From positions 482,418 through 546,417 of the forward strand of contig NZ_RJQC01000001.1 in the NCBI RefSeq assembly GCF_003725415.1: 64,000 nt of DNA. The letters are read 5' to 3'. Positions 1 to 7,161 of this stretch are shown here, piece by piece. Both the position numbers and the translations under genes were made by a program. Each line of letters opens with the position of its first letter. Positions within the stretch are counted from its first letter, which is position 1. This DNA comes from Absicoccus porci. Lineage in GTDB: Bacteria; Bacillota_I; Bacilli_A; Erysipelotrichales; Erysipelotrichaceae. The notes beneath the pieces are model-generated. The model worked only from the letters and a program-made list of their open reading frames with translations, did not search any database and was not told the origin of the DNA.

Positions 1-206
1 TTTCTTATCATCGTAAATTACGAAATCAGGCTATGACCAAATCCATTTTAGATACGGTAGAAGGGATTGGTCCAGCGCGTAAAAAAGCATTGATGAAAAC
101 ATTTAAAAGCATGAAACGAATGCGAGAAGCCAGCGTGGAAGAACTATCACAAGTTGTTCCTAAAGGGGTCGCACAAAGCTTATATGATAGGTTACATGAA
201 GTATGA
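1..206 (+). CDS. uvrC: UvrC excinuclease subunit C, C-terminal end (partial)
   Basis: Only the last 67 codons are inside the window; the gene starts to the left. The fragment reads SYHRKLRNQAMTKSILD, then a helix-hairpin-helix segment (EGIGPARKKALMKTF) and a second hairpin near the end. This is the conserved tail of UvrC, the nuclease subunit of nucleotide excision repair that incises on both sides of a lesion. The (HhH)2 tail binds DNA and is needed for the 5' incision in the family. The stop is TGA at 204-206. The next gene follows on the same strand after 25 bases. Confidence 0.85.
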   Translation, partial: SYHRKLRNQAMTKSILDTVEGIGPARKKALMKTFKSMKRMREASVEELSQVVPKGVAQSLYDRLHEV

Positions 207-231
207 TATAATGCATGCGAGGTATTGAATA

Positions 232-1278
232 TTGGAACGAAACGTACTTTTTGCACGTATTCTATTGATCATTCTATGTGCTACATTGACAGGAGCTTGC
301 TTCTATCAATTAAATCAATCCTATGATCCTTTGGCTCGCTATCCTTATGCGACCGAAAAGAATCGTGCCACCATTTTAAAATACATGGATTCCCGTGACA
401 TTGATTATATTATTTCTCAACAAATCCGACCATCTGTATTTATGGATTTTATTAAGATTCCTGGGTTTAATATTCGTTTAGCCAATGAATATCACTTAGC
501 AAAACAAACACAAGAAGAATCCAATGCATATATCGTGAACTTTGTGAATAAGTATTCTACATATTTTACGTCGAATGAATTAGAAGATTTATTGACATAT
601 TATACCTATGCGGATTTAACCACTTTTTATGAGAATGATGCCACAACAACGAAAAAATTGACTCTGCAATCGGATCCTACGAATATGTATTTGGTCTTAA
701 ATACAAAGACATCGGTTTATCGTTATCAGCCAGCGAATTTGGTACAAGTAGATTCTATACAGATCCAATCGAATGTAGTCGATGATTGGAATGAGATGAA
801 AGAAGCGTATAGTAGGATGTGGAATGGCGAAACATTAAGTGCGGTTTCTGGATATCAATTGTATGATACGATCAATGAATCGTATATGACTTTGGAAAAT
901 CAATATGGCGAAACGGTTTTAGATCGGTTTCAATTGCCAGCTGGCCAAAATGAGACACAATTGGGATATACCATTCAATTGATCAATCCACAAGATTGGA
1001 TCGATGCTTGTCAAAAAAATCAAAATGAAGATGGAACATACAATTATGAAAATGCCATCAAATCATTGTCTCAATCCCAACAAAATCAAATTGTATGGTT
1101 GGAAGAAAATGCCTATCATTATGGGTTTGTGATTCGTTATCCAGAAGACAAGGCCGATAAAACGAAGATGGCATATCAGCCTTTTGTATTGCGCTATGTT
1201 GGTCGGAAAGCAGCCAATAAAATGTGGAAAGACCATTTATCAATGGAAGAAATGGATTTTGAAGAATATCAAGAGTAG
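232..1278 (+). CDS. VanY-fold (peptidase M15B) lipoprotein-like protein with all catalytic residues replaced
   Basis: 348 aa with a TTG start, chosen because GAGG lies about 8 bases upstream. The N-terminus is a hydrophobic segment (about residues 6-20) with a lipobox-like LTGAC, so it is probably exported and perhaps lipidated. The last third aligns by eye with D-Ala-D-Ala carboxypeptidases of the VanY family: NAYHYGFVIRYPEDK and the RYVGRKAA tail are typical. The metal-binding motif SxHxxGxAxD is replaced by NETQLGYTIQ and the catalytic ExxH (EPWH) by QPFV, so none of the zinc ligands or the general base remains. It is probably a non-catalytic cell-wall binding relative. The middle region, about residues 60-240, is not recognised. 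A metallophosphoesterase gene follows after 6 bases. Confidence 0.65.
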   Translation: MERNVLFARILLIILCATLTGACFYQLNQSYDPLARYPYATEKNRATILKYMDSRDIDYIISQQIRPSVFMDFIKIPGFNIRLANEYHLAKQTQEESNAYIVNFVNKYSTYFTSNELEDLLTYYTYADLTTFYENDATTTKKLTLQSDPTNMYLVLNTKTSVYRYQPANLVQVDSIQIQSNVVDDWNEMKEAYSRMWNGETLSAVSGYQLYDTINESYMTLENQYGETVLDRFQLPAGQNETQLGYTIQLINPQDWIDACQKNQNEDGTYNYENAIKSLSQSQQNQIVWLEENAYHYGFVIRYPEDKADKTKMAYQPFVLRYVGRKAANKMWKDHLSMEEMDFEEYQE

Positions 1279-1284
1279 GAGGAA

Positions 1285-1749
1285 ATGATGCGTATCATTG
1301 TAGCCAGTGATTCTCATGGACATAATGAGATTTTGGATACCATATATGATCAACATCCTGAAGCAAGCTTGTTTCTGCATTGTGGTGATCTATGTGATGA
1401 TCCAAGAAATTATCCAAATTGGTTATTTGTGTTAGGAAATAATGATTTTTGGGGTGAATTTCCGAATCGTAGGATTCTTTCAGTTGGCACCCATCGTTTA
1501 TTTATGGAACATTCGCATCGTTGTTCTTTTTTTCATCGAGAAGATGACTTAGTGCGTTTAGCGAAAGGACATGCGTGTGACATTGTTTGTTTTGGTCACA
1601 CGCATCGTAGTTATATTGAAAAAAGAAAAGGTGTTTTTTTATTAAATCCAGGTTCAACTTGGATGTCTCGTGATGGCAATCCGCCTAGTTATGCGATCTT
1701 GGATGTCGATACGAGTATTTCGGCACAGATTGTTTTTCTTGATCAATAA
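1285..1749 (+). CDS. YfcE/MJ0936-type metallophosphoesterase
   Basis: 154 aa, about the normal length for the small calcineurin-like phosphoesterases of the YfcE family. Motifs in order: ASDSHG (residues 7-12), HCGDL (about 32-36), LGNNDF (about 50-55), MEHSHR in place of the usual GH, then FGHTHR and LNPGS. These supply the two-metal centre that hydrolyses phosphodiesters; the natural substrate is unknown. AGGAGGAA precedes two tandem ATG codons (1285 and 1288) and either could start. It forms a two-gene unit with the VanY-like gene upstream. Its 3' end overlaps the 3' end of the opposite-strand B3/4 gene by 7 bases. Confidence 0.85.
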   Translation: MMRIIVASDSHGHNEILDTIYDQHPEASLFLHCGDLCDDPRNYPNWLFVLGNNDFWGEFPNRRILSVGTHRLFMEHSHRCSFFHREDDLVRLAKGHACDIVCFGHTHRSYIEKRKGVFLLNPGSTWMSRDGNPPSYAILDVDTSISAQIVFLDQ

Positions 1750-2414
1750 ATGATCTGTCCTTGTCCACCACAGAATTGGGTTACACGATCGATAAGCTTT
1801 TGTGCCGTTTCATCTAGTAAAGAAGAAGGTGTAACTTCATTGCCTTGAATGATAAAATATATGTTTTTAGAATTTTCATCAACCAATGTTTTATTGACCT
1901 GACGTATTTCTAAATGGCAAATGATCTCACTGGAGTCATCGATATAACTGTATTCACCAGCCTTTACCGGTTGTGGTTCATTGGAACCAAGCGGAATAAA
2001 TCGTTCGGTACCATCTTGTATTCGTAAAGTGACGTTGCCGTCGATCTTATCAATATCATGCGCACCAAGAGCTAATTCGGTATCAGTAGAAATGATGTTG
2101 TAGATATCCACCAATTTATTGATAGAAGGAAGGTCATTGCGTTTTTGAATCAATTTGATCAAAGTTTCCGATGCCGGGGGATTCTTGCGACGACGAACCC
2201 CTACCTGATCATGTAAGGTATAAAAGCCTTGAACAATAGGTTCTTGTTTAGCATTGATGCCTTCATATTTTTTCTGAAGTTGTTGGATGGCTTCTTTTCG
2301 ATAGGCAAGATACTCCGGTGAAATTGTTGTGTTATCGATGCCTTCGATTACAACAGCTTTTACTTTAACACCTAGATCCAATACTTCCTGTGTAACGTTA
2401 AATTGAAATCTCAT
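1743..2414 (-). CDS. B3/4 domain protein (PheT-like tRNA-binding domain)
   Basis: 223 aa. The core from about residue 60 (YTLHDQVGVRRRKNPPASETLIKLI) to LGSNEPQPVKAGEYSYID and then DSSEIICHLEIRQ is the B3/B4 domain of the phenylalanyl-tRNA synthetase beta chain as it occurs in free-standing proteins. In PheRS this domain carries the editing site for Tyr-tRNA(Phe). Stand-alone members are proposed to act in trans or to bind tRNA or amino acids, but the role here is unproven. A strong AGGAGGTGATACTAC precedes the ATG. It is a single gene, convergent with the phosphoesterase. Confidence 0.75.
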   Translation of the reverse strand: MRFQFNVTQEVLDLGVKVKAVVIEGIDNTTISPEYLAYRKEAIQQLQKKYEGINAKQEPIVQGFYTLHDQVGVRRRKNPPASETLIKLIQKRNDLPSINKLVDIYNIISTDTELALGAHDIDKIDGNVTLRIQDGTERFIPLGSNEPQPVKAGEYSYIDDSSEIICHLEIRQVNKTLVDENSKNIYFIIQGNEVTPSSLLDETAQKLIDRVTQFCGGQGQIIY

Positions 2415-2507
2415 GTAGTATCACCTCCTTATTATCGTATCGAGAAAGGTTACAAAGGGGAACTAGAAGTATTTGATAGTGGACATTAATAAAATTTATA
2501 GAATATG

Positions 2508-2535
2508 CAATTATCAACAAGATAATTGTTTTTTT
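2508..2535 (+). terminator. Plus-strand intrinsic terminator without an obvious upstream gene
   Basis: CAATTATC-AACAA-GATAATTG is a perfect 8-bp stem followed by seven T on the plus strand. The nearest plus-strand gene ends 760 bases upstream at 1749, beyond the oppositely oriented B3/4 gene. It may stop antisense read-through or end an unseen small transcript. Confidence 0.5.
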
Positions 2536-2577
2536 ATCCAAATAAAAATGGCTCTAACATCTCTGTTAGAGTCATCA
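2536..2577 (-). terminator. Terminator of the InlB-repeat surface protein gene
   Basis: On the minus strand the stem GACTCTAACA / TGTTAGAGCC with a GAGA loop is followed by ATTTTTATTT, directly after the stop codon of the surface-protein gene. Confidence 0.8.
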
Positions 2578-2581
2578 TTCA

Positions 2582-3646
2582 TTATTGATTTCGTTTTTTA
2601 AGAATTGGAAGTCCCAGTGCACCAAGGGCAGAAATCAAAGCAGCACCTATCAATGATCCACTATGATTAGCAACACCGGTATCAACACTTGAAACATCTG
2701 TACTCGTTTGTGTTGTGGTTGTTGTAGAAGAAGTGTTTGTGGCACTCATTTTGGCATTTGGTGATGTCATATTGGCAGTTGTTGATGATGCAGTATTGGA
2801 ACTCGTCGAAGGTGTTGTTTTTGTATTATCCACACTTTGAGCTGGAGTAACGGTTAAAGTACCATCTACTTCACAATCAACCATTAATGGACCGGTTAAA
2901 ACTTCTTTAGGGTATCCATAAACAATATGTAAATTAAATGGTTGCCCAACAGGTAGACTTTCCAAATAAGATGGCTGGATCTGGATTATCGTACCATCAT
3001 TAAAATAATTATCATAAAAATCATACCCATCCATGTTTCCATTATTTACATTAATATATGAATATTTGTAGTCATCTGTATTTAATACCTTACCATTGAT
3101 AGAAAGAGTATAGAAATTTCCATGTACACTATTGATTTTGATTGTCAATGGGGTGTTAGAACCCTTGGTCCATTTTTGATCTTTGCCATTAGTGATGCGA
3201 TAGTCAGCTTTCCAAGCTGCATAACATGCTAAGTCACCTTTCACGTTGGCTGGAATACTATTTGTTCTATGCATATCACCATCAATAAAATAAATCCATC
3301 CATTAAACTTCATACCATCTTTTTTCAATACTGGAAGAGGAGTCTCCTTTCCAGATGTGTAATTTGTCATTTTTGGTACAGTTACTCCAGGCATCGAATT
3401 ATCCAAAGTAAGTGAATACGTTTTTTGTTCATCCTCTGTTTGTACAGGTGTAGCACTGACATTTGGATTCTCTTCATTAACAACTGGTGTTGTTTCATCG
3501 GTTGTTGTTTCTTGTGTTGTTTGTTCTGCTTTTATTTCATCGGTAGGTGTTATTTCATCTGCTAGAATCTTTGTAGCTGGTGTTAAACCAAATAACAATG
3601 CAGCAGCTGCCGCCGCATATAATGCATGGCAAGTTTTCTTCTCCAT
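2582..3646 (-). CDS. Secreted, probably wall-anchored surface protein with an InlB-type repeat
   Basis: 354 aa. It has a signal peptide (basic N-terminus, then poly-Ala/Leu, cleavage near ILADE at about residue 30) and a Thr/Glu-rich linker. One Listeria-Bacteroides (InlB B-type, Flg_new) repeat lies at about residues 75-150, recognisable by KFNGWIYFIDGD and CYAAWKADY. An unrecognised beta-rich region follows (about 150-255), then a Ser/Thr/Asn-rich stalk (about 265-320). The C-terminus resembles a sorting signal: VDTGVANHSG, a hydrophobic stretch, and KKRNQ. The motif is not a canonical LPxTG, so a variant sortase motif or simple membrane anchoring is possible. A sigma-A promoter and a terminator bracket it as a single gene. 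Related repeats are encoded on the opposite strand at 4295-5053. Confidence 0.7.
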   Translation of the reverse strand: MEKKTCHALYAAAAAALLFGLTPATKILADEITPTDEIKAEQTTQETTTDETTPVVNEENPNVSATPVQTEDEQKTYSLTLDNSMPGVTVPKMTNYTSGKETPLPVLKKDGMKFNGWIYFIDGDMHRTNSIPANVKGDLACYAAWKADYRITNGKDQKWTKGSNTPLTIKINSVHGNFYTLSINGKVLNTDDYKYSYINVNNGNMDGYDFYDNYFNDGTIIQIQPSYLESLPVGQPFNLHIVYGYPKEVLTGPLMVDCEVDGTLTVTPAQSVDNTKTTPSTSSNTASSTTANMTSPNAKMSATNTSSTTTTTQTSTDVSSVDTGVANHSGSLIGAALISALGALGLPILKKRNQ

Positions 3647-3681
3647 TTCATTAACCTACCTAAAATATTACTTATACTTAA

Positions 3682-3710
3682 AATATAGTATAGACGAATG
3701 CATATTTCAA
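3682..3710 (-). promoter_or_regulatory. Sigma-A promoter of the surface-protein gene
   Basis: On the minus strand TTGAAA, a 17-base spacer, then TATATT, about 35 bases upstream of the gene's ATG. Confidence 0.55.
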
Positions 3711-4125
3711 CTTGTTTTAAAAGGATAAATGGCCATTAAAAATTACTTAAACGAGGAAAGAAGAAAAAATGTCATAGAAAAGAGAAGAAAGAAATATATT
3801 TGCAGAGAATGAATTGGTTTTGTAATAAAATAATAAATAAGAATAAATTGTTGATGATTAGTCAGAATGATAGATTCATTTATAATTAAAGTGCTAAGAA
3901 TTTCAATAAATAAATAGTATTGGTGTATAATTGTAGTGCCTTGGACGAAATTCTTGCATGTAATAAAACATTTCTAATTAGAAAAAATGGATGTAAGAAA
4001 TAAATGGAATCTATTCGAATCACTTAAAAAGGTTTACTTAGATAATGACTTGCAGTATGAATGTTTGGCTTCGAATGGAGCAAATAAGAAAAATAGATGA
4101 TATTGTACGGCGTTTGTACGGCACC
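3711..4125. other. AT-rich intergenic stretch, no supported gene
   Basis: About 415 bases of A-rich sequence between the surface-protein promoter and the tRNA-Arg terminator. The only ORF with protein-like composition (3987-4100 plus, 37 codons) has no ribosome-binding site. A short direct repeat TGTACGGC occurs twice near 4105-4122. No RNA, repeat array or operator could be recognised. Confidence 0.5.
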
Positions 4126-4156
4126 AAAATAAAAACCCCTTTACATAAAGGGGTTA
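4126..4156 (-). terminator. Terminator of tRNA-Arg
   Basis: On the minus strand AACCCCTTTATGTAAAGGGGTTTTTATTTT: a stem of about 9 bp with a T-run, beginning 11 bases after the CCA end of the tRNA. Confidence 0.85.
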
Positions 4157-4166
4157 ATGGATAGAA

Positions 4167-4243
4167 TGGCGTCCTGGGAGGGATTCGAACCCCCGACCGA
4201 TCGCTTAGAAGGCGATTGCTCTATCCAACTGAGCTACCAAGAC
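4167..4243 (-). tRNA. tRNA-Arg (anticodon UCU)
   Basis: 77 bases including the encoded CCA. The acceptor stem is GTCTTGG/CCAGGAC with one G-T wobble, the D arm is AGCTCAGTTGGATAGAGC, and the anticodon stem-loop is ATCGC-CTTCTAA-GCGAT with UCU in the loop. The T arm is GGGGGTTCGAATCCCTC. It reads AGA codons. It stands alone between its own promoter and terminator. Confidence 0.95.
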
Positions 4244-4252
4244 AGCTAACAC

Positions 4253-4281
4253 ATTATAACAAATCTATTATAGAATATCAA
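4253..4281 (-). promoter_or_regulatory. Sigma-A promoter of tRNA-Arg
   Basis: Minus-strand TTGATA, a 17-base spacer, TATAAT; the tRNA 5' end lies 10 bases downstream of the -10 box. The promoter ends 14 bases before the ATG of the opposite-strand InlB-repeat ORF, leaving almost no room for that ORF to have its own promoter. Confidence 0.8.
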
Positions 4282-4294
4282 TGGGGAATCGGGT

Positions 4295-5053
4295 ATGAAA
4301 AAAGAAGGATATCAATTTGTGGGATGGTATGTGGATCCAGAATGCACAAAGCAGATCAATCCAGCTGCAGAGTTGCCAAAGATCACAAAACTCTATCCCA
4401 AATGGGCACCAGTTTGGTACCCGATACATTATAAAATGAATGGTGGTATGAATTCACGACTGAATCCACGATATACCAGTTGTGAATCACCAGCTTATGT
4501 CTTGTATCCACCGCAGAAAAAAGATCAGGTATTTGTAGGATGGACATATGATGGAGAACCAACGGATGTTGTACCAGCAAAGCCACATGGATCGGTCACA
4601 ATAGAAGCACATTTTGTGGATCCTTGTATCGTTTCGTTTGAAACATTTGGAGGACGACCAATTGACCCCCTGGAAGTGGCACAGGATGGTTTTATCCATT
4701 CTTTACCAGTCGCTAAACAAAGTGGTTATACATTTGAAGGGTGGTACTGGGATGAACAATTTTTATTTCCTTTTCATATAAGTCAACAAATCAATAATTC
4801 GTGTACATTATATGCAAAGATGACTAAAAATGAATATCCAATCACTTACGATACACAAGGTGGTTATTCGGCACGAAGTAATCCGGATCATTATTGTTTT
4901 GATGATCCAACAATTTTACTAAAGCCAGCGAAAAAGAAGGGATATGTATTTGATGGATGGTATGATCAGATTGGTCGGAAACATGATTTTATTCGCCATC
5001 ATTCGTTGGGACCATTACATTTAGTTGCACGGTTTCATCATATTGATTCTTAA
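4295..5053 (+). CDS. InlB-type repeat protein without a signal peptide (possible gene remnant)
   Basis: 252 aa made of successive Listeria-Bacteroides (InlB B-type) repeats. Each carries the G[YF].F.GW[YT] signature: GYQFVGWYVD (start), QVFVGWTYDG, GYTFEGWYWD, GYVFDGWYDQ, with the preceding ITYDTQGG-type strand in later copies. The first repeat is missing its N-terminal half. The in-frame stop at 4271-4273 means there is no upstream signal sequence, and no C-terminal anchor exists. Such repeats normally belong to exported surface proteins, so this may be a truncated remnant joined to the tRNA-Arg locus. A weak GGGGA lies 7 bases before the ATG. It could alternatively be an intact cytoplasmic protein of unknown role. 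Confidence 0.5.
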   Translation: MKKEGYQFVGWYVDPECTKQINPAAELPKITKLYPKWAPVWYPIHYKMNGGMNSRLNPRYTSCESPAYVLYPPQKKDQVFVGWTYDGEPTDVVPAKPHGSVTIEAHFVDPCIVSFETFGGRPIDPLEVAQDGFIHSLPVAKQSGYTFEGWYWDEQFLFPFHISQQINNSCTLYAKMTKNEYPITYDTQGGYSARSNPDHYCFDDPTILLKPAKKKGYVFDGWYDQIGRKHDFIRHHSLGPLHLVARFHHIDS

Positions 5054-5096
5054 AAGACAGTATGATAAAATTAGTATGTTTCGCTAGGAGGATTTG

Positions 5097-5825
5097 GTGA
5101 ATCTATATTATCAAGCACTTATACAAGAAATTCATGAATTGATGGCACAGGAGAAATATGATTTGGCTCTCGATAAGGTACAAGCTGAATTGGATTTACC
5201 CTACGTTCCACAACCCGAATTGGATGTATTAGAAGCATATAAAGAGGAATGTTTGACACACATTGACAAACCCGTTCCTCATCATGAAATCGAAGTTTTG
5301 ATTCATGGCAATATGGAGCAACAAGAAGCTGCGGTTGCGATGATGGGTGATATGAATCTTTGGAATATGCATGATGAAGTGCAATTCTTATTGGATTCCG
5401 ATGTCCTGCTGAATGAAATCAAGGGAGAATTGATTGAGCATTTAATGGCTCAAAAGATTGATACACCCTATACAATGAAAAAATCCGGATTGGAACTGAC
5501 TTTTGTGCCTAGTTTGATCATTCCTAAAGAAGATGATCAAACACTCATTCAAATCAATCAATTATTTATCGATTGGTTTGCGAATGATAATCCGACTTTC
5601 TATCAATTCTGTACACGTCTTTTAGAACAAGAAATGTTAGAAAACCGGCCATTTGATTTTATGGATCAAGATCCCAAACCGATTGCGAAAGCGATTGTAC
5701 GTTTGGTTGCAGAAGCATTTGGACAATCCGATGAATTTAAGTTGTTTGTTACCCAAAAACAATTGGGTGAGATAGCGGATATACCGCTCATGATTGAAAG
5801 TCGAGGAGAACAAAATGAAAAGTAG
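5097..5825 (+). CDS. DUF3196-like protein upstream of trigger factor
   Basis: 242 aa, acidic and helical, no signal peptide. The GTG at 5097 is preferred over the TTG at 5094 because AGGAGG (5086-5091) is five bases before the GTG and only two before the TTG. The N-terminal 60 residues (YYQALIQEIHELMAQEKYDLALDKVQAEL) look like a TPR-type helix pair; the remainder resembles the Firmicutes family DUF3196, whose function is not established. The stop overlaps the trigger-factor start by 11 bases, so the two proteins are translationally coupled. A role in protein folding or quality control is inferred only from this neighbour. Confidence 0.6.
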   Translation: MNLYYQALIQEIHELMAQEKYDLALDKVQAELDLPYVPQPELDVLEAYKEECLTHIDKPVPHHEIEVLIHGNMEQQEAAVAMMGDMNLWNMHDEVQFLLDSDVLLNEIKGELIEHLMAQKIDTPYTMKKSGLELTFVPSLIIPKEDDQTLIQINQLFIDWFANDNPTFYQFCTRLLEQEMLENRPFDFMDQDPKPIAKAIVRLVAEAFGQSDEFKLFVTQKQLGEIADIPLMIESRGEQNEK

Positions 5826-7092
5826 TTGGACATTGAAAGAACATTCAGAAGGTGTTTTGGAAGTTATCGTGGATGGTGATGTTTGGACAAAAGCCCAAAA
5901 ACATGCATTTCAATATTTTAAGAAAAATATCACAATGAAAGGTTTCCGTCCTGGACAAGTACCAGAAGCTTTATTAAAGAAACAAATTTCAAAAGAAGCT
6001 ATTTATGAACAAGCTGTTGAAAATATTGCGAATACAGTATTGGCACAAGCTGTTCAAGAACAAAAGTTGGAATTAGTAGCACGTCCTACATTGGACTACA
6101 AAGATGCAAGTGATGAATCTGTAACATTGGATTTTAACTGTGTTGTAGAACCAGAAGTTACTTTAGGAGAATATAAAGGATTAGATATTCATAAAGATGA
6201 AGTAGAAGTAACCGATGAAGATGTTGATAAAGAATTAGAACGAGTACAAGATCGTTATGCTGACTGGGTATTACGTGAAGAAGGCGAAGCAGCTGTCGAA
6301 GGTGACCAAGTTGTGATCGACTTTGTTGGTAAAAAAGATGGTGAAGCTTTTGAAGGTGGTTCTGGTGAGAATTATCCATTGGAATTGGGTTCTCAATCTT
6401 TCATCCCAGGTTTTGAAGATCAATTGATTGGTGTGAAGACAGGTGATGTAAAAGATGTAAATGTTACATTCCCTGAAGATTATCAAGCCAAAGATCTTGC
6501 TGGACAAGATGCTGTATTTACAGTAACTGTTCATGACATCAAATATAAAGAACGTCCGGAAATTAATGATGATTTGATCAAACAATTAAAACGTGATGGT
6601 GTTGAAACGGTAGAAAAATTCAAAGAAGTCACAAAAGAAGATCTTACGAAAGAGCGTGAACGTCAAGCTGAAGACAAATTTACTTCTGAAGTAATCAAGG
6701 CAGCTAGTGATAATGCAACCGTAGATATTCCAACTGTTATGATTGAAAATGAAGTCGATAGTGAATATCAACAATTTGTACAACGTATGCAACAATCTGG
6801 CTTTACCGTTGAACAATATTATCAAGCAACTGGACAGACAGAAGAAGATATGAAAGCACAGATGCGTCCAGAAGCAACGGATCGTGTAAAGAACTCTTTG
6901 GTTCTACAAGCTATTGTAAAGGCTGAAAATATCGAGATTTCACAAGAAGATGTTGATAAAGAATACAAAGAAATGTCTGAATTGTACAAGATGGATGTCA
7001 ATCAAATCAAACAATTGCTTCCAGCTTATCAAGTAAGAGCAGATCTTGCACAACAGAAAGCGTTAGAATTGATTAAGACTTCTGTAAAGTAG
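5815..7092 (+). CDS. tig: Trigger factor, ribosome-associated chaperone
   Basis: 425 aa from the ATG at 5815, chosen because AGGAG sits six bases upstream and the family starts just before KSSWTLKEH. It has the N-terminal ribosome-binding domain with the signature GFRPGQVP (about residues 43-50), an FKBP-type peptidyl-prolyl isomerase domain (about 150-235, with GDQVVIDFVGKKDGEAFEGG) and a C-terminal SurA-like substrate-binding domain. It sits near the polypeptide exit tunnel and shelters nascent chains. The length is normal. It overlaps the DUF3196-like gene and is followed by a terminator and then lon. Confidence 0.95.
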   Translation: MKSSWTLKEHSEGVLEVIVDGDVWTKAQKHAFQYFKKNITMKGFRPGQVPEALLKKQISKEAIYEQAVENIANTVLAQAVQEQKLELVARPTLDYKDASDESVTLDFNCVVEPEVTLGEYKGLDIHKDEVEVTDEDVDKELERVQDRYADWVLREEGEAAVEGDQVVIDFVGKKDGEAFEGGSGENYPLELGSQSFIPGFEDQLIGVKTGDVKDVNVTFPEDYQAKDLAGQDAVFTVTVHDIKYKERPEINDDLIKQLKRDGVETVEKFKEVTKEDLTKERERQAEDKFTSEVIKAASDNATVDIPTVMIENEVDSEYQQFVQRMQQSGFTVEQYYQATGQTEEDMKAQMRPEATDRVKNSLVLQAIVKAENIEISQEDVDKEYKEMSELYKMDVNQIKQLLPAYQVRADLAQQKALELIKTSVK

Positions 7093-7108
7093 TAAAATAA
7101 ATATGTAT

Positions 7109-7134
7109 AAAAAAGGCGCTCGGCGTCTTTTTTA
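7109..7134 (+). terminator. Terminator after tig
   Basis: AAAAAAGGCGC-TCG-GCGTCTTTTTT: an A/T-flanked stem with one G-T pair followed by a T-run. Confidence 0.8.
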
Positions 7135-7161
7135 GAATCTAGAAATTAAGGAGGAATTTCG

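Noticed and set aside
3987..4100. 37-codon plus-strand ORF in the AT-rich intergenic region
   Set aside because: No Shine-Dalgarno, no promoter at a sensible distance and no recognised family; may be a fragment of decayed coding DNA.
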